From positions 1-63,458 of the forward strand of contig JAKSUC010000014.1 of NCBI GenBank assembly GCA_024413595.1: a stretch of DNA of 63,458 nt, given 5' to 3'. Under the pieces are notes generated by a model. It did no database searches, had not been told where the DNA came from, and saw only the letters and a program-made list of their open reading frames with translations. Each line of letters opens with the position of its first letter. Positions within the stretch are counted from its first letter, which is position 1. The stretch comes from Bacteroidales bacterium (GTDB lineage Bacteria > Bacteroidota > Bacteroidia > Bacteroidales > UBA3824). Positions 44,937 to 54,887 of this stretch are shown piece by piece. Both the position numbers and the translations under genes were made by a program.

Positions 44937-45689
44937 ATGAAAATCTTAGGAATAATACCTTCAAGATATGCTTCAACACGTTTTCCAGGCAAACCATTAG
45001 CCATGATTGGAAGCAAAACAATGATACATAGAGTTTATATTCAAGCATCAAAAGCTTTTGAAGATGTTGTTGTTGCAACCGATGATCAAAGAATATTTGA
45101 CGAAGTAACATCTTTTGGTGGAAAAGTTGTGATGACTTCAGAAAATCATCAAAGTGGAACAGACAGATGCGCTGAAGCATCAATCAAGTATACACAACAA
45201 ACTGGAAAAACATTTGACGCAGTAATAAATATTCAAGGAGATGAACCATTTGTTCAACCCAATCAACTTATTCAACTTGGAAATTTATTTAACGACAAAT
45301 CTGTTGAAATAGCAACATTAGTAAAACAAGCCAAGTCTAGTGACGAAATCTTTAGTGAAAATACTGCTAAAGTAATACTTAACAATAATATGGAAGCAGT
45401 ATATTTTAGTCGTTCGCCAATTCCATTTTTAAGAGGAAAAAACAAAGAAGAATGGGTAAAAAATCACACATATTATCGTCATATTGGAGTTTATGCTTAT
45501 AGATTTGATATTCTTCAAAAAATCACATTGTTAAAACAATCAAGTTTAGAATTAACCGAAAAACTAGAACAAGATCGTTGGATTGAAAACGGTTACAAAA
45601 TTAAAGTTTGCAAAACAGAATTTGAAGGTTTAGCTGTTGATACTCCAGAAGATTTAGATAAAATATTGAAAACTATGCAACTAGACTAA
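44937..45689 (+). CDS. kdsB: 3-deoxy-manno-octulosonate cytidylyltransferase
   Basis: This 250-aa cytoplasmic enzyme activates Kdo with CTP to CMP-Kdo for lipopolysaccharide core synthesis. The start GIIPSRYASTRFPGKPLAMI is the nucleotide-binding signature, followed by VVVATDDQRIFDEV, SGTDRCAEA and VINIQGDEPFV, then RHIGVYAYR and EGLAVDTPEDL near the end. Length is normal for the family. It is a single gene with its own promoter element; no other Kdo genes are adjacent. Confidence 0.97.
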   Translation: MKILGIIPSRYASTRFPGKPLAMIGSKTMIHRVYIQASKAFEDVVVATDDQRIFDEVTSFGGKVVMTSENHQSGTDRCAEASIKYTQQTGKTFDAVINIQGDEPFVQPNQLIQLGNLFNDKSVEIATLVKQAKSSDEIFSENTAKVILNNNMEAVYFSRSPIPFLRGKNKEEWVKNHTYYRHIGVYAYRFDILQKITLLKQSSLELTEKLEQDRWIENGYKIKVCKTEFEGLAVDTPEDLDKILKTMQLD

Positions 45690-45825
45690 TTTCTTTTCAT
45701 AATATTTATAAAATAAAAATTAGTAACGATAAAAAATAAAATTTGGTATATTTCGAAACTAATTTTTACAAAAAAACGTAAATTTATAAAGAGAATTGAG
45801 TCAAGGAAAATCAAAATCTATTGAT

Positions 45826-46188
45826 ATGAAGTTTATAATAACAATAATATTATCATTATTTGCATTTTTGTCAACATCAGAAAATTGTATGGCGCAAAAA
45901 AATAATTCCATAGATTTTTTTGTACAAAATCAAAATACAGTACATCATGATGTAATAATTTATCCAAATCCAGTAGAAGGAAATATTGTAAATATAAAAT
46001 CTCCTACATTAATAAAAAAGATAGAAATATCTAATTTAATAGGCAAAAATATAAAAACAGAAACAAATCTTGATGATATATTTGATGATATTTCGATTTC
46101 GTTAAATAATTTAGAGTCTGGAATTTATTTAGCTAAAATAACATTTGAAGACGACAAAATTGTAATTAAAAAATTGATAATAAAGTAA
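45826..46188 (+). CDS. Small secreted protein with type IX secretion C-terminal domain
   Basis: This 120-aa protein has a signal peptide (KFIITIILSLFAFLSTSENCMAQ) and a type A sorting domain: IIYPNPVEGNIVNIKS, ISNLIGKNI, LNNLESGIYLAKI and a final VIKKLIIK. Such C-terminal domains direct proteins through the type IX system to the cell surface. What is unusual is that almost nothing (about 20 residues) lies between signal peptide and sorting domain, so there is no cargo. It may be a remnant or a peptide with its own role. ATG 45826 is preferred to the TTG at 45796. Confidence 0.8.
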   Translation: MKFIITIILSLFAFLSTSENCMAQKNNSIDFFVQNQNTVHHDVIIYPNPVEGNIVNIKSPTLIKKIEISNLIGKNIKTETNLDDIFDDISISLNNLESGIYLAKITFEDDKIVIKKLIIK

Positions 46189-46227
46189 TAAAATTAATTT
46201 TTTAGAAAAAAAACATAACCTTAACAT

Positions 46228-46235
46228 TTATATTT
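46228..46235 (+). promoter_or_regulatory. -7 promoter element upstream of rho
   Basis: A TATATTTG element near this position gives rho an untranslated leader of about 200 nt, long enough for autoregulation by Rho; position read by eye. Confidence 0.45.
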
Positions 46236-46445
46236 GCATAATTAATCAATAATTATTAATATTGCAGAAAATTTTAGGCGCAAAGCCATCATAAATTGAA
46301 GTAAATCATCTTCAAAAACCAAACGATTTTATCAAATATAAAAATTCCCGTGTAATTAGTTTCATTTAAATCATTTTACACATATTTTTATTGCAGAAAA
46401 ATCCTAAATATTTGTTTACAACACTTTATAAATTAATATAAATTC

Positions 46446-48371
46446 ATGTACGACATTAATGAACTATCCAAAAAATTAGTTCCCGAATTAAGAGAAATTG
46501 CAAAAGGATTAAAAATTCCTAAAGCAGACTATTATAAAAAACAGGAACTCATTACTAAAATTATTGAAAAACAGTCTGATAATTCAACAGAAGAAGGCAG
46601 TGTTGACAATAATGAAAATAAGTCAGAAGATAGTATTATAGAAAATATCAACAAAAATGTTGAACCTAAACCTGAACCAGAACAAATTCAACCTGAATTG
46701 ACCGTTCCTGAAAAAATATCTCAAAATAAGGAACAGATTGAAAATGTTGAAGTTACAGAAAAACCAAGAGAAAAAAGACATAGATTGATTTTAAAAAGCA
46801 AACCTGTTGCTTCGTCAAGTTTTAGCAATGGTACACAAAGCTATCAAAACGAACAACAATTGCAAAATCAACAAAATAATCAAACTCAACAGGTTCAACC
46901 AATTCAGCAAAATAGTCAATTTCAACAAAATAATCAAAGTCAACAAAATAATCAGAATTTTAGACCTAAAAAACAAGGTGTTAGAATTAATCGTGACGAA
47001 GATCTTTATTTTCAAAACGATGATGATGATACTGATTATAGAAAAAATGACATTGATAAAGACGAAAATAGTCAAAATCAATATAAAGATTTTCAACAAA
47101 ATAATAAAGTTGATAATCAAGATAATAATTTCAACGATGATTTTAAACCTCAAGAAAATCAACCTGTTGAACAAATTAGAAATCAAAACCAAAATCAAAA
47201 GAAAGAACCTTCAATATTTGAAATTGATGGTATGATTGAAAATTCAGGTGTATTAGAAATTATGCCTGATGGTTATGGTTTCTTAAGAAGTCCTGATTTT
47301 AACTATTTTAATTCTCCTGACGATATTTATGTATCACAATCTCAAATCAAATTATTTGGTTTAAAAACAGGTGATACAATAAAAGGTTCTATTCGTCCTC
47401 CAAAAGAAAACGAAAAATATTTTCCATTAATCAAAGTGTTAGAAATCAATGGTCGTACACCTGATTTTATTAGAGATCGAGTTCCATTTGATTATTTAAC
47501 ACCACTTTTCCCTGACGAAAAATTTAATTTAACAGGCGGTGAACATTCTAAAAATTTATCTTGTAGAATTGTAGATATGTTTGCTCCAATAGGAAAAGGT
47601 CAACGTGGATTAATTGTTGCGCAACCAAAAACAGGTAAAACTGTTTTATTAAAAGACATAGCCAATTCAATTGCAGATAATCACCCAGAAGTTTATTTAA
47701 TAATTTTATTAATAGACGAACGTCCCGAAGAAGTTACCGATATGGCTCGAAGCGTAAAAGCCGAAGTTATTTCTTCAACATTTGACGAACCAGCAGAAAA
47801 ACATGTTAAAGTTGCCAATATAGTTCTTGAAAAAGCAAAACGTATGGTAGAATGTGGTCACGATGTTGTAATTTTACTTGACTCAATAACCCGTCTTGCA
47901 AGAGCTTATAACACAGTTGCTCCAGCTTCAGGAAAAGTTCTTTCTGGTGGTGTTGACGCAAACGCACTTCACAAACCAAAAAGATTTTTTGGTGCAGCTC
48001 GTAATATCGAAAATGGAGGGTCGCTAACAATTATTGCTACAGCTCTTATTGATACTGGTTCTAAAATGGATGAAGTTATTTTCGAAGAGTTTAAAGGAAC
48101 TGGAAATATGGAACTTCAACTAGATCGTAAACTTAGCAATAAACGCATATTCCCTGCTGTTGATATCAATGCTTCAAGCACACGTCGTGAAGATAAATTG
48201 TTAATTCCTGGTATGATGGATATTATTTGGAAATTGCGTAACTATCTATCAGATATGAATTCTGTTGAAGCAATGCAATGGCTAAATTCAAATATGAAAA
48301 ACACCATAAATAATGAAGAATTCCTTATTCGTGCAAAAAATGAATACATTAAAAATGGTGGTTTAGATTAG
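46446..48371 (+). CDS. rho: Transcription termination factor Rho
   Basis: This 641-aa protein is the hexameric RNA helicase that ends transcription. It has an N-terminal helix-extended-loop segment ([20 protein letters not shown]), a large low-complexity insert rich in Gln and Asn (about 50-255), the cold-shock RNA-binding domain ([29 protein letters not shown]) and the RecA-like core with Walker A QPKTGKT (Lys398), Walker [15 protein letters not shown] and the Q/R loops ([10 protein letters not shown]). The Gln/Asn insert makes it about 220 residues longer than E. coli Rho, which is common in Bacteroidota. Single-gene unit. Confidence 0.97.
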   Translation: MYDINELSKKLVPELREIAKGLKIPKADYYKKQELITKIIEKQSDNSTEEGSVDNNENKSEDSIIENINKNVEPKPEPEQIQPELTVPEKISQNKEQIENVEVTEKPREKRHRLILKSKPVASSSFSNGTQSYQNEQQLQNQQNNQTQQVQPIQQNSQFQQNNQSQQNNQNFRPKKQGVRINRDEDLYFQNDDDDTDYRKNDIDKDENSQNQYKDFQQNNKVDNQDNNFNDDFKPQENQPVEQIRNQNQNQKKEPSIFEIDGMIENSGVLEIMPDGYGFLRSPDFNYFNSPDDIYVSQSQIKLFGLKTGDTIKGSIRPPKENEKYFPLIKVLEINGRTPDFIRDRVPFDYLTPLFPDEKFNLTGGEHSKNLSCRIVDMFAPIGKGQRGLIVAQPKTGKTVLLKDIANSIADNHPEVYLIILLIDERPEEVTDMARSVKAEVISSTFDEPAEKHVKVANIVLEKAKRMVECGHDVVILLDSITRLARAYNTVAPASGKVLSGGVDANALHKPKRFFGAARNIENGGSLTIIATALIDTGSKMDEVIFEEFKGTGNMELQLDRKLSNKRIFPAVDINASSTRREDKLLIPGMMDIIWKLRNYLSDMNSVEAMQWLNSNMKNTINNEEFLIRAKNEYIKNGGLD

Positions 48372-48400
48372 TAGACATATATGAAGCACACATAAATTTG

Positions 48401-48431
48401 GCGGGCATTCATTAGAATGCTCGCTTTTTTT
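48401..48431 (+). terminator. Terminator after rho
   Basis: GCGGGCATTC pairs with GAATGCTCGC around ATTA and is followed by seven T residues, 30 nt past the stop. Confidence 0.9.
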
Positions 48432-48448
48432 ATGTTTATAATTATAAA

Positions 48449-48963
48449 TTAATAATATTTATCAAAAATTTTATTGAAACCTGTTAATTCACAAATATCA
48501 TCAAGATTATAACCTTTTGATTTCATTTTTTTGCCATTCCAATTTTTTCTTTATGAGCTTTGGCGCGTTCTTCTACACGACCTTGTTTAAGTCCTTCTGA
48601 AAAATTTAATTTATTAGTTTCTTCATTTAATTCTATTTCACGACGAAGAATGTCTTCTAATTCCATACGTTTACGTACATTTTTGTTTGTAATGGCTTTT
48701 ATTAAGCAATTTACTATAGTTTTATATTCGTTGGAATTATTGTCATAGTCTAAAATATCTAATAACTATTTACTATTTTCTGTTTTAGGTTTATCTTGTT
48801 TAAAAACTGACAAAATTTCTTCTAAAATTGTTTTTGGTTTTGCTGGTAGACGTTTTATTTGTACTATTATCAAATTGTGTATCAATCCTTTTATAAAACT
48901 TTCGGTTTGATAGCCCTTTATTAGTTTGTTTTGATAATCTACAAAATCTATTTTAACAATACA
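48449..48963 (-). pseudogene. Rpn-type nuclease pseudogene (C-terminal part)
   Basis: The minus strand reads DFVDYQNKLIKGYQTESFIK, RLPAKPKTILEEILSVFKQD, a TAG (48776-48778), LLDILDYDNNSNEYKTIVNC, RKRMELEDILRREIELNEET, then GRVEERAKAHKEKIGMAKK with loss of one A in a poly-A run and resumption as MKSKGYNLDDICELTGFN. The end resembles the C-terminal Glu/Arg and helix-turn part of the Rpn gene at 42218 (MKSDGMPYEIITKYSGL). One stop and one frameshift mark it as dead. Confidence 0.7.
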
Positions 48964-49154
48964 AAAGAATTATCTATTTATGATTGAGAATAAAAGAGTT
49001 TATTTATATTCTTTGAATTAAAACAGGTTAAAAAAAATAGAATATTACAGATTTTTGTGTTTCAATTCTTTTTTTTTTAAAAAAAATAAATTTTATTTAG
49101 GGGAATTTATTTATAGAATTGTCGCAATTAAAAACCACTATAATATTTTTTGTT

Positions 49155-50090
49155 ATGGAAGAAAACGATAAATATGAAGGAGAAATTTTTAAGTTTCTAA
49201 ATGGCGATTTGAAAGAGTCAGAATTATCTGAATTTGAGAAAAATCATTTAAATTCAGAAGATGATTTCAATCAACTTAAAGATTTCAATAGAATTTTGTG
49301 CAATACTCATAATATTGACACAGAAAAAGCGTGGAACAATATCAACTCTAAACTAAAACCTATAACAAAGCCAAAAACAATTAAACTTTGGCAAACAATT
49401 GTAGCAGTAGCAGCAGTTGCAATTGTATCTGTTATTTTGGTTGTATTTACAAAAGATCCAATTCAAATTCAACGATATACAGCACAAACTGCTTGTGAAA
49501 CATTTACTTTGCCAGACAATAGTGTTGTATGTTTAAACAAAGGAGCTTCTTTAGAATTTCAAGAAAATTTTGAAGGTGCAGAACGTCTTGTAAAATTTGA
49601 AGGAGAAGCATATTTCGATATTAAACATATTGAAACCAAACCTTTTGTGATTAAATCAGGAGAAAATACAATTACTGTATTAGGAACAGAATTTAACTTA
49701 AACACAACTAACAAAAATCAAATAACTATTTCTGTAACAGATGGTTGTGTGTCACTTCAAAACAACGAAGGAAATATTACAATTTCTAAAAACGAAGAAG
49801 CTACTGCTCAAAATGGTAAAAAACCTCAAAAATCAGTAATTAAATCTAATGTTTTAGGTTGGCAAGCTGAATTACTTGATTTTAAGGATTGTACGCTTGA
49901 TAAAGTTGTTGAAAAATTGAGTTACGTTTATGGTACTGAAATTATTATTGAAAATGAAAAATTAAAAAGCTTAAAACTAACTTCTAAATATACAAATGCA
50001 AAAATTGAAGACGTAATGAAAGGAATTTCAACAGTTTATGGAATTAAAGCAAACATGAGTAAAGTTTCTGGTGTTTGGATTTTAGAATAA
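49155..50090 (+). CDS. FecR-family anti-sigma-like membrane protein
   Basis: This 311-aa protein has a short cytoplasmic N-terminal region (EIFKFLNGDLKESELSEFEK), one membrane helix (LWQTIVAVAAVAIVSVILVVF, about 77-97), a FecR domain (FTLPDNSVVCLNKGASLEF, VKFEGEAYFDIKH, KPFVIKSGENTITVLGTEFN) and a C-terminal DUF4974 domain (LLDFKDCTLDKVVEKLSYVYG). FecR proteins transmit outer-membrane signals to ECF sigma factors. No sigma gene is present upstream; a pseudogene lies there instead. The frame is open to a TTG at 49119, but ATG 49155 (MEENDKYEG) is the natural start. Confidence 0.88.
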   Translation: MEENDKYEGEIFKFLNGDLKESELSEFEKNHLNSEDDFNQLKDFNRILCNTHNIDTEKAWNNINSKLKPITKPKTIKLWQTIVAVAAVAIVSVILVVFTKDPIQIQRYTAQTACETFTLPDNSVVCLNKGASLEFQENFEGAERLVKFEGEAYFDIKHIETKPFVIKSGENTITVLGTEFNLNTTNKNQITISVTDGCVSLQNNEGNITISKNEEATAQNGKKPQKSVIKSNVLGWQAELLDFKDCTLDKVVEKLSYVYGTEIIIENEKLKSLKLTSKYTNAKIEDVMKGISTVYGIKANMSKVSGVWILE

Positions 50091-50109
50091 CGTCTTAAAA
50101 TTTTTGACT

Positions 50110-51513
50110 ATGAGAAAATTTATTTTTTTGTTATTATCATTGTTTTGTGTTGAATTTTTGTCAGCACAAGACAATATAATAACGCAAACCAAAGTTTCAA
50201 TTTCGGTTTCTGATAAAGAAATTTGTGATGTTTTAGACGCAATTAGTTTAAAATCAGGTGTAAATTTTACATATAATAGCGAATTATTAAAAAATCAAAA
50301 AGTTTCTTTTTCGCAACAAAATTGTGAAATCGATAAAATTTTGAATTCAATATTATCTGACAAACTAACATATTCTGTTATAGGAGGAAATATTGTTATT
50401 TTTGAAAAAAATGAAATAGAAACTGAAGAGACAAAAATGATTTCTATTTTTGGAACTATCAGAGACTCAGAGGCTAAATGCGTTCTCCCATTTGCAACTA
50501 TCAGTGTTAATAATTCTGTTATGGGAACTATTAGCAATGAAAATGGAAAATTTGAATTGATGGTTAACAAAAATTCTGAAAATGACACTCTTGTAATTTC
50601 TTATTTAGGCTATGAACCTCAAAAATATCTAATTCGTAATTTAAATAATGGAAAAAGTCACGATATTAATTTGGTTCAAAAAACGTATGGTTTAAACGAA
50701 GTTGTTGTTAATCCTATTGAAATTCAAAAAATTTTAAAAGAGTCTATTTCAAAAGTTAATAATAATTTTGATCATAAAAAAAATGTTTACAAAGCATTTT
50801 ATCGTGAAAGTTATTATACCGACTCTTCGTTTATTTCAAGAGATGAAGCTGTAATTAATATTTTAAAAAATTCAGGAGATTATTCTAAAAATAAAATGTC
50901 GTTAGAACAAGGACGTAAATTTGTTTCAAAAAATCAACCTGATGTTTTATTAATTATTAGTGGAGGCCCATATTTAATTATGGATTTAGATTTTGTAAAT
51001 CGTCAAAAAGAATTCTTAAGTAAAAGTGCTACAAGATATTACAATTATAATTATGCCGGAATGGACTCTGTAAACGGAACATATTGTTATGTTATAAATT
51101 TTGAAAAAAGAGCAAATATTCCAGGTATAAATTATTCAGGTACAATTTTTATCGACAAACAAAGTAAAGCTGTTTCAAAACTTGAATTTGTTGTTGAGCC
51201 TGATGGAAAAGAACTTTCTGCAAAAAACAAAAAGGGCGAAACCATAAAGATGGTTTTTAGAAGAATGGTGTATCGTATAAAATATACTAAAATTGATGAA
51301 AAATGGTTTTTACAGAGTTGTATAGGAGAGGAAACTCGTCAAATAACTGATAATAAGGGTAATAACACGTTTATAACTTCTATTCAACAATTAATAATAA
51401 CAGAAACCACAGGAAAAATTGCTTTGCCAAAAGATGGAACTATTTTTGGTCGTAAAGATTTGATTTCTAATGTTATAATTAAACATAATTCTGAAAAAAA
51501 AATAAATCATTAA
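50110..51513 (+). CDS. STN plus carboxypeptidase-regulatory-domain outer-membrane-associated protein
   Basis: This 467-aa protein has a signal peptide (RKFIFLLLSLFCVEFLSAQ), an STN domain (ISVSDKEICDVLDAISLKSG to about 95) as found at the N terminus of FecA- and SusC-type receptors, a carboxypeptidase-regulatory-like domain (FGTIRDSEAKCVLPFATISV, about 110-190) and then a 270-residue unrecognised domain instead of a beta-barrel. It starts 19 nt after the FecR-like gene and is surely its partner. Thus the receptor half of a typical FecR/TonB unit is replaced. ATG 50110 is preferred to the TTG at 50104. Confidence 0.78.
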   Translation: MRKFIFLLLSLFCVEFLSAQDNIITQTKVSISVSDKEICDVLDAISLKSGVNFTYNSELLKNQKVSFSQQNCEIDKILNSILSDKLTYSVIGGNIVIFEKNEIETEETKMISIFGTIRDSEAKCVLPFATISVNNSVMGTISNENGKFELMVNKNSENDTLVISYLGYEPQKYLIRNLNNGKSHDINLVQKTYGLNEVVVNPIEIQKILKESISKVNNNFDHKKNVYKAFYRESYYTDSSFISRDEAVINILKNSGDYSKNKMSLEQGRKFVSKNQPDVLLIISGGPYLIMDLDFVNRQKEFLSKSATRYYNYNYAGMDSVNGTYCYVINFEKRANIPGINYSGTIFIDKQSKAVSKLEFVVEPDGKELSAKNKKGETIKMVFRRMVYRIKYTKIDEKWFLQSCIGEETRQITDNKGNNTFITSIQQLIITETTGKIALPKDGTIFGRKDLISNVIIKHNSEKKINH

Positions 51514-51580
51514 AAAATTAATCGTTTTTTCAATAATTATTATTTTCTTTGTAAAGGTAAAAACTTAAAACAGAAACATC

Positions 51581-51895
51581 ATGAGCGAAGAAATGAACAA
51601 CGATGAAATTCAAGTAATCAGTCTTGAAGATGAAAATGGTAAAAACCATGATTTCGAAATAATTGACATGATTGAAGAAGATGGAAAAGAATATTACGCT
51701 CTTTTGCCATATTATGAAAATCCAGACGAAATTGACGAAAACAGCGATAATGAAGTAGAAGTCTTAATTATGCGTTTAACAAAAGAAGGCGAAGACGATA
51801 TTCTTGAGTCTATTGAAGATGAAGCTGAATATAATAAAATAGCTGATATTTTTGATGAACGTTTAGGCGAAAGTGCTGAAGAAGTTGATGAATAA
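51581..51895 (+). CDS. DUF1292 family protein
   Basis: This 104-aa acidic protein matches the DUF1292 pattern: EIQVISLEDENGKNHDFEII, GKEYYALLPYYE, EVEVLIMRL and a C-terminal ADIFDERLGE. The family is widespread in Firmicutes and found in Bacteroidota, with unknown function. Small, cytoplasmic, single-gene unit. Confidence 0.8.
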   Translation: MSEEMNNDEIQVISLEDENGKNHDFEIIDMIEEDGKEYYALLPYYENPDEIDENSDNEVEVLIMRLTKEGEDDILESIEDEAEYNKIADIFDERLGESAEEVDE

Positions 51896-51907
51896 TTTTT
51901 TTAGTAG

Positions 51908-51968
51908 AAAGTATTGAGTAGAAAGTAACTAATTTGATAATTATTTTCTATTCAATACTTTTTTTTTA
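51908..51968. terminator. Bidirectional terminator
   Basis: AAAGTATTGAGTAGAAA pairs almost perfectly with TTTCTATTCAATACTTT and T runs follow, between the convergent DUF1292 and helicase genes. Confidence 0.85.
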
Positions 51969-54875
51969 TTATTCTAATATTTCTAATACTTGCTCTTTCA
52001 TAGTTGGATTAAAAACTGCATTTTCACTAACAAAATTTGAAGCTAAATCAGCTTTCTTTTCTTGATATTTAAGAATTTTTTCTTCCACAGTATCTTTTGA
52101 AATAAATCTATAAACCATTACACTATTTTTTTGTCCCATACGGTGAGCACGCGCAATAGCTTGATCTTCAACAGCAGGGTTCCACCATGGATCTATTATA
52201 AAAACATAGTCGGCTTGTGTTAAATTTAATCCAGTTCCGCCAGCTTTTATTGAAATTAAAAATATTGGAACATCGTTGTTAGAATTAAATTTATTAACCT
52301 CTTCTTCGCGTCGTTGAGTATTTCCTGTTAGTAATGCGTAGTCTAGTCCACAATCTTGAATTTCGTGAGCAATAATTTCTAAATGTTTTACAAAAGACGA
52401 AAAAATTAAAACTTTGTGTCCTTGAGAGACAATACTTTGAAGTGTTCTCATAATTTCTTCGGTTTTTCCACTCGAAAATTCATAATCTTCATTTGTCATT
52501 TGTGGATTGCAAGCAATTTGGCGTAGTTTCATTAAACCTTGAAGAATGTCAACTGCAGATTTTTCAAAAGTGCCATTTTCAACATGTTCGAGAATATTGT
52601 TTCTAGTTTTTGATTTTTCACGTTCATAAATTTCTTGTTGTTCTTCGCTCATTTCGCAAAATACAACTTGTTCTACTAATTCTGGTAAATCTTTGAGTAC
52701 TTGTTGTTTAGTTCTTCGTAGAATAAAAGGATAAATTAATTTTTTAAGACGTTCAGAAGCATCTTCATTAGCATTTTTTTCAATTGGATTTACAAAACGT
52801 TTTTTAAACAAAGCAAGATTTCCTAATATTCCAGGATTTATAAAATTCATTTGACTCCAAAGATCGGTAAGTGAATTTTCTAAAGGTGTTCCCGTAAGAG
52901 TTATTCTATGATTTGATCTTAACTTCATTATTGCAGTATAAGTTTTTGAAGTTGAGTTTTTTATAGTTTGACTTTCATCTAAAATAATATAGTTAAATTC
53001 TATATTAGCCAAAGCATCTGCATCATTTCTTAAAATTCCATAACCAGCAATAACAATGTCAAAAAAATGAAAACGTTTTATCATTTCGTTTCTATTTGTA
53101 CCTGAATAAACAAGAATTTTTAGTTGAGGAACAAATTTTTTTGCTTCGTTTATCCAATTATAAATCAAAGATTTAGGAACAAGTAAGAGCGAAGGTTTCT
53201 TTTTTGAAAATGTAAATAAATCTAGTTGATTGCTGTCAACTTCTGTTGTACAACTATTTGCCAACAACGACAAAGTGCAAAGAGTTTTTCCTAACCCCAT
53301 ATCATCAGCCAAACAAGCTCCAAAATTAAAATCTCTCATCATTTTTAGCCAATTATAAGCTGTAATTTGGTATGGACGAAGAGTTGCATTCACATTATTT
53401 GGCAAAACCATTTTCATATTTTCAAAATTTTCTAATTGATTTTGAAGATTTTCGATATTGTGTTGAATTTCGTTTTCGAGAGGCAGTTTTGCAAGTGTTG
53501 AATATTGATAATTTTTTAAAGAAATTAAATTTTCTTCTTTATTGATATTTCCATACGCAAAAAGTTCGCGATATCGTTCAAACCATTCTTCTGGTAAAAT
53601 TACTACACGTCCATCGGGCAATGTAAATTCGCGTATATTGTTAAGAATATAATATTTTAGTGAAATAAATGGAATTTCAATATCTTCAAGATTTACAATT
53701 GCATAAATATCAAACCAATCTGTGTGATTTGTAACTTTGAATTTTAATGAAATTTTGCCTGTATAAAAAACTTTTTCAAAAAGATTTTGTTCTATAGTTA
53801 TACCTGCTTCGGCAAGTTTTTCTTTATTGTTGTTTAAACAATTAATTGCAAAAGCTCGTTGAATTTCTTTATCGTTTGTTTCGCTTTTAACTTTATAACT
53901 TCCTGGCGAAACGCGACTTCCAAAAATCTTGAATGCTGAATTTTCGGTTTCTTGTTCAAATTCTATATCTCTAACTAGTTTTGTAAAATAATAATCGCCA
54001 TTGTTTTCATAAAATTTAACTAGTATATAATTTGTGCTACTAATCAAAAAACTAATACCATTGTATCTAAAATTTAGGTTAAAAACAATATCGCCTAACA
54101 AATCTTGTTCTACTACTAAAATAGCTTGTGGTTCAGATTTTTCAGAAATAATTTTAAATCCTAATGGTTTAACAATATAATTTCCTGCAATTGCATTTTT
54201 TATAAATTTCTCATAATATTGAGGTTCAACTCGTTTTAAAACCGAAACATATTGTTTACTTGTAAATGGAACTAATTTTTTTGCGTCAATGCTTTCAAAA
54301 AAATAAATTCTATTGTTGATAATGCAAACACAAGGTGAATTAGAAAGTACATAAAATTTTTTGTCTAATAAACTAATTACATTGTTTTTATATTTAACTG
54401 TTAAATAATATCTTGTGTCGGTTTGAGTTCTTTCAAAGTTAAAAACGGCTTGTGCTGTTTGCGAACACAAAATTAATTCATCGTCAATAAATACATTATT
54501 GATATTCACATCTTTAAAGAATATTTTGATTTTTGCTTGACGACAAATTTCTAATATTTTTATAATTTTTTTTTCAATCGATGGACGAATATATTCTTCA
54601 ACATATTTTTCATCAATAGAAGCAAAAAAATCTTGTGGAGTAGGTTTTTTTCTACCTCCAAATGTTTTTGCTATTTTGGCATCTGAATATTCATCAACAA
54701 GTTTTACAATCTGCTTTTGTTCAGGCGTATAGCGCGTTGGAAATGCTTCTATATTTGCAAGAACAATCGACTCTTTTACTGAATAATATTGTCCATTTTG
54801 TGACTCAATTACAAAATATGGTGACAGTATATATCCTAATACTCTATGTTCTTTTATTGTTACTATAAATTTCAT
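51969..54875 (-). CDS. SNF2-family DEAD/DEAH helicase
   Basis: This 968-aa protein has an N-terminal half of about 480 residues without recognised motifs and a C-terminal SNF2 ATPase: LRPYQITAYNWLKMM, motif I LADDMGLGKT (about 522-531), the motif II box LDESQTIKN, motif III TGTPLENSLTDLWSQ, and the helicase-C motifs LIFSSFVKHLEII, LISIKAGGTGLNLTQAD and DQAIARAHRMGQ. It is a bacterial SWI2/SNF2 protein of the type lacking a SWIM zinc finger at the start; it translocates on double-stranded DNA and may remodel RNA polymerase or other complexes. The start is read as ATG 54875. Confidence 0.93.
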   Translation of the reverse strand: MKFIVTIKEHRVLGYILSPYFVIESQNGQYYSVKESIVLANIEAFPTRYTPEQKQIVKLVDEYSDAKIAKTFGGRKKPTPQDFFASIDEKYVEEYIRPSIEKKIIKILEICRQAKIKIFFKDVNINNVFIDDELILCSQTAQAVFNFERTQTDTRYYLTVKYKNNVISLLDKKFYVLSNSPCVCIINNRIYFFESIDAKKLVPFTSKQYVSVLKRVEPQYYEKFIKNAIAGNYIVKPLGFKIISEKSEPQAILVVEQDLLGDIVFNLNFRYNGISFLISSTNYILVKFYENNGDYYFTKLVRDIEFEQETENSAFKIFGSRVSPGSYKVKSETNDKEIQRAFAINCLNNNKEKLAEAGITIEQNLFEKVFYTGKISLKFKVTNHTDWFDIYAIVNLEDIEIPFISLKYYILNNIREFTLPDGRVVILPEEWFERYRELFAYGNINKEENLISLKNYQYSTLAKLPLENEIQHNIENLQNQLENFENMKMVLPNNVNATLRPYQITAYNWLKMMRDFNFGACLADDMGLGKTLCTLSLLANSCTTEVDSNQLDLFTFSKKKPSLLLVPKSLIYNWINEAKKFVPQLKILVYSGTNRNEMIKRFHFFDIVIAGYGILRNDADALANIEFNYIILDESQTIKNSTSKTYTAIMKLRSNHRITLTGTPLENSLTDLWSQMNFINPGILGNLALFKKRFVNPIEKNANEDASERLKKLIYPFILRRTKQQVLKDLPELVEQVVFCEMSEEQQEIYEREKSKTRNNILEHVENGTFEKSAVDILQGLMKLRQIACNPQMTNEDYEFSSGKTEEIMRTLQSIVSQGHKVLIFSSFVKHLEIIAHEIQDCGLDYALLTGNTQRREEEVNKFNSNNDVPIFLISIKAGGTGLNLTQADYVFIIDPWWNPAVEDQAIARAHRMGQKNSVMVYRFISKDTVEEKILKYQEKKADLASNFVSENAVFNPTMKEQVLEILE

Positions 54876-54887
54876 GATTATTTTTTA

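Noticed and set aside
46807..47235. Overlapping ORFs of 142 and 127 codons in the rho gene
   Set aside because: They are frame shadows of the Gln/Asn-rich insert, whose low-complexity codons keep other frames open.
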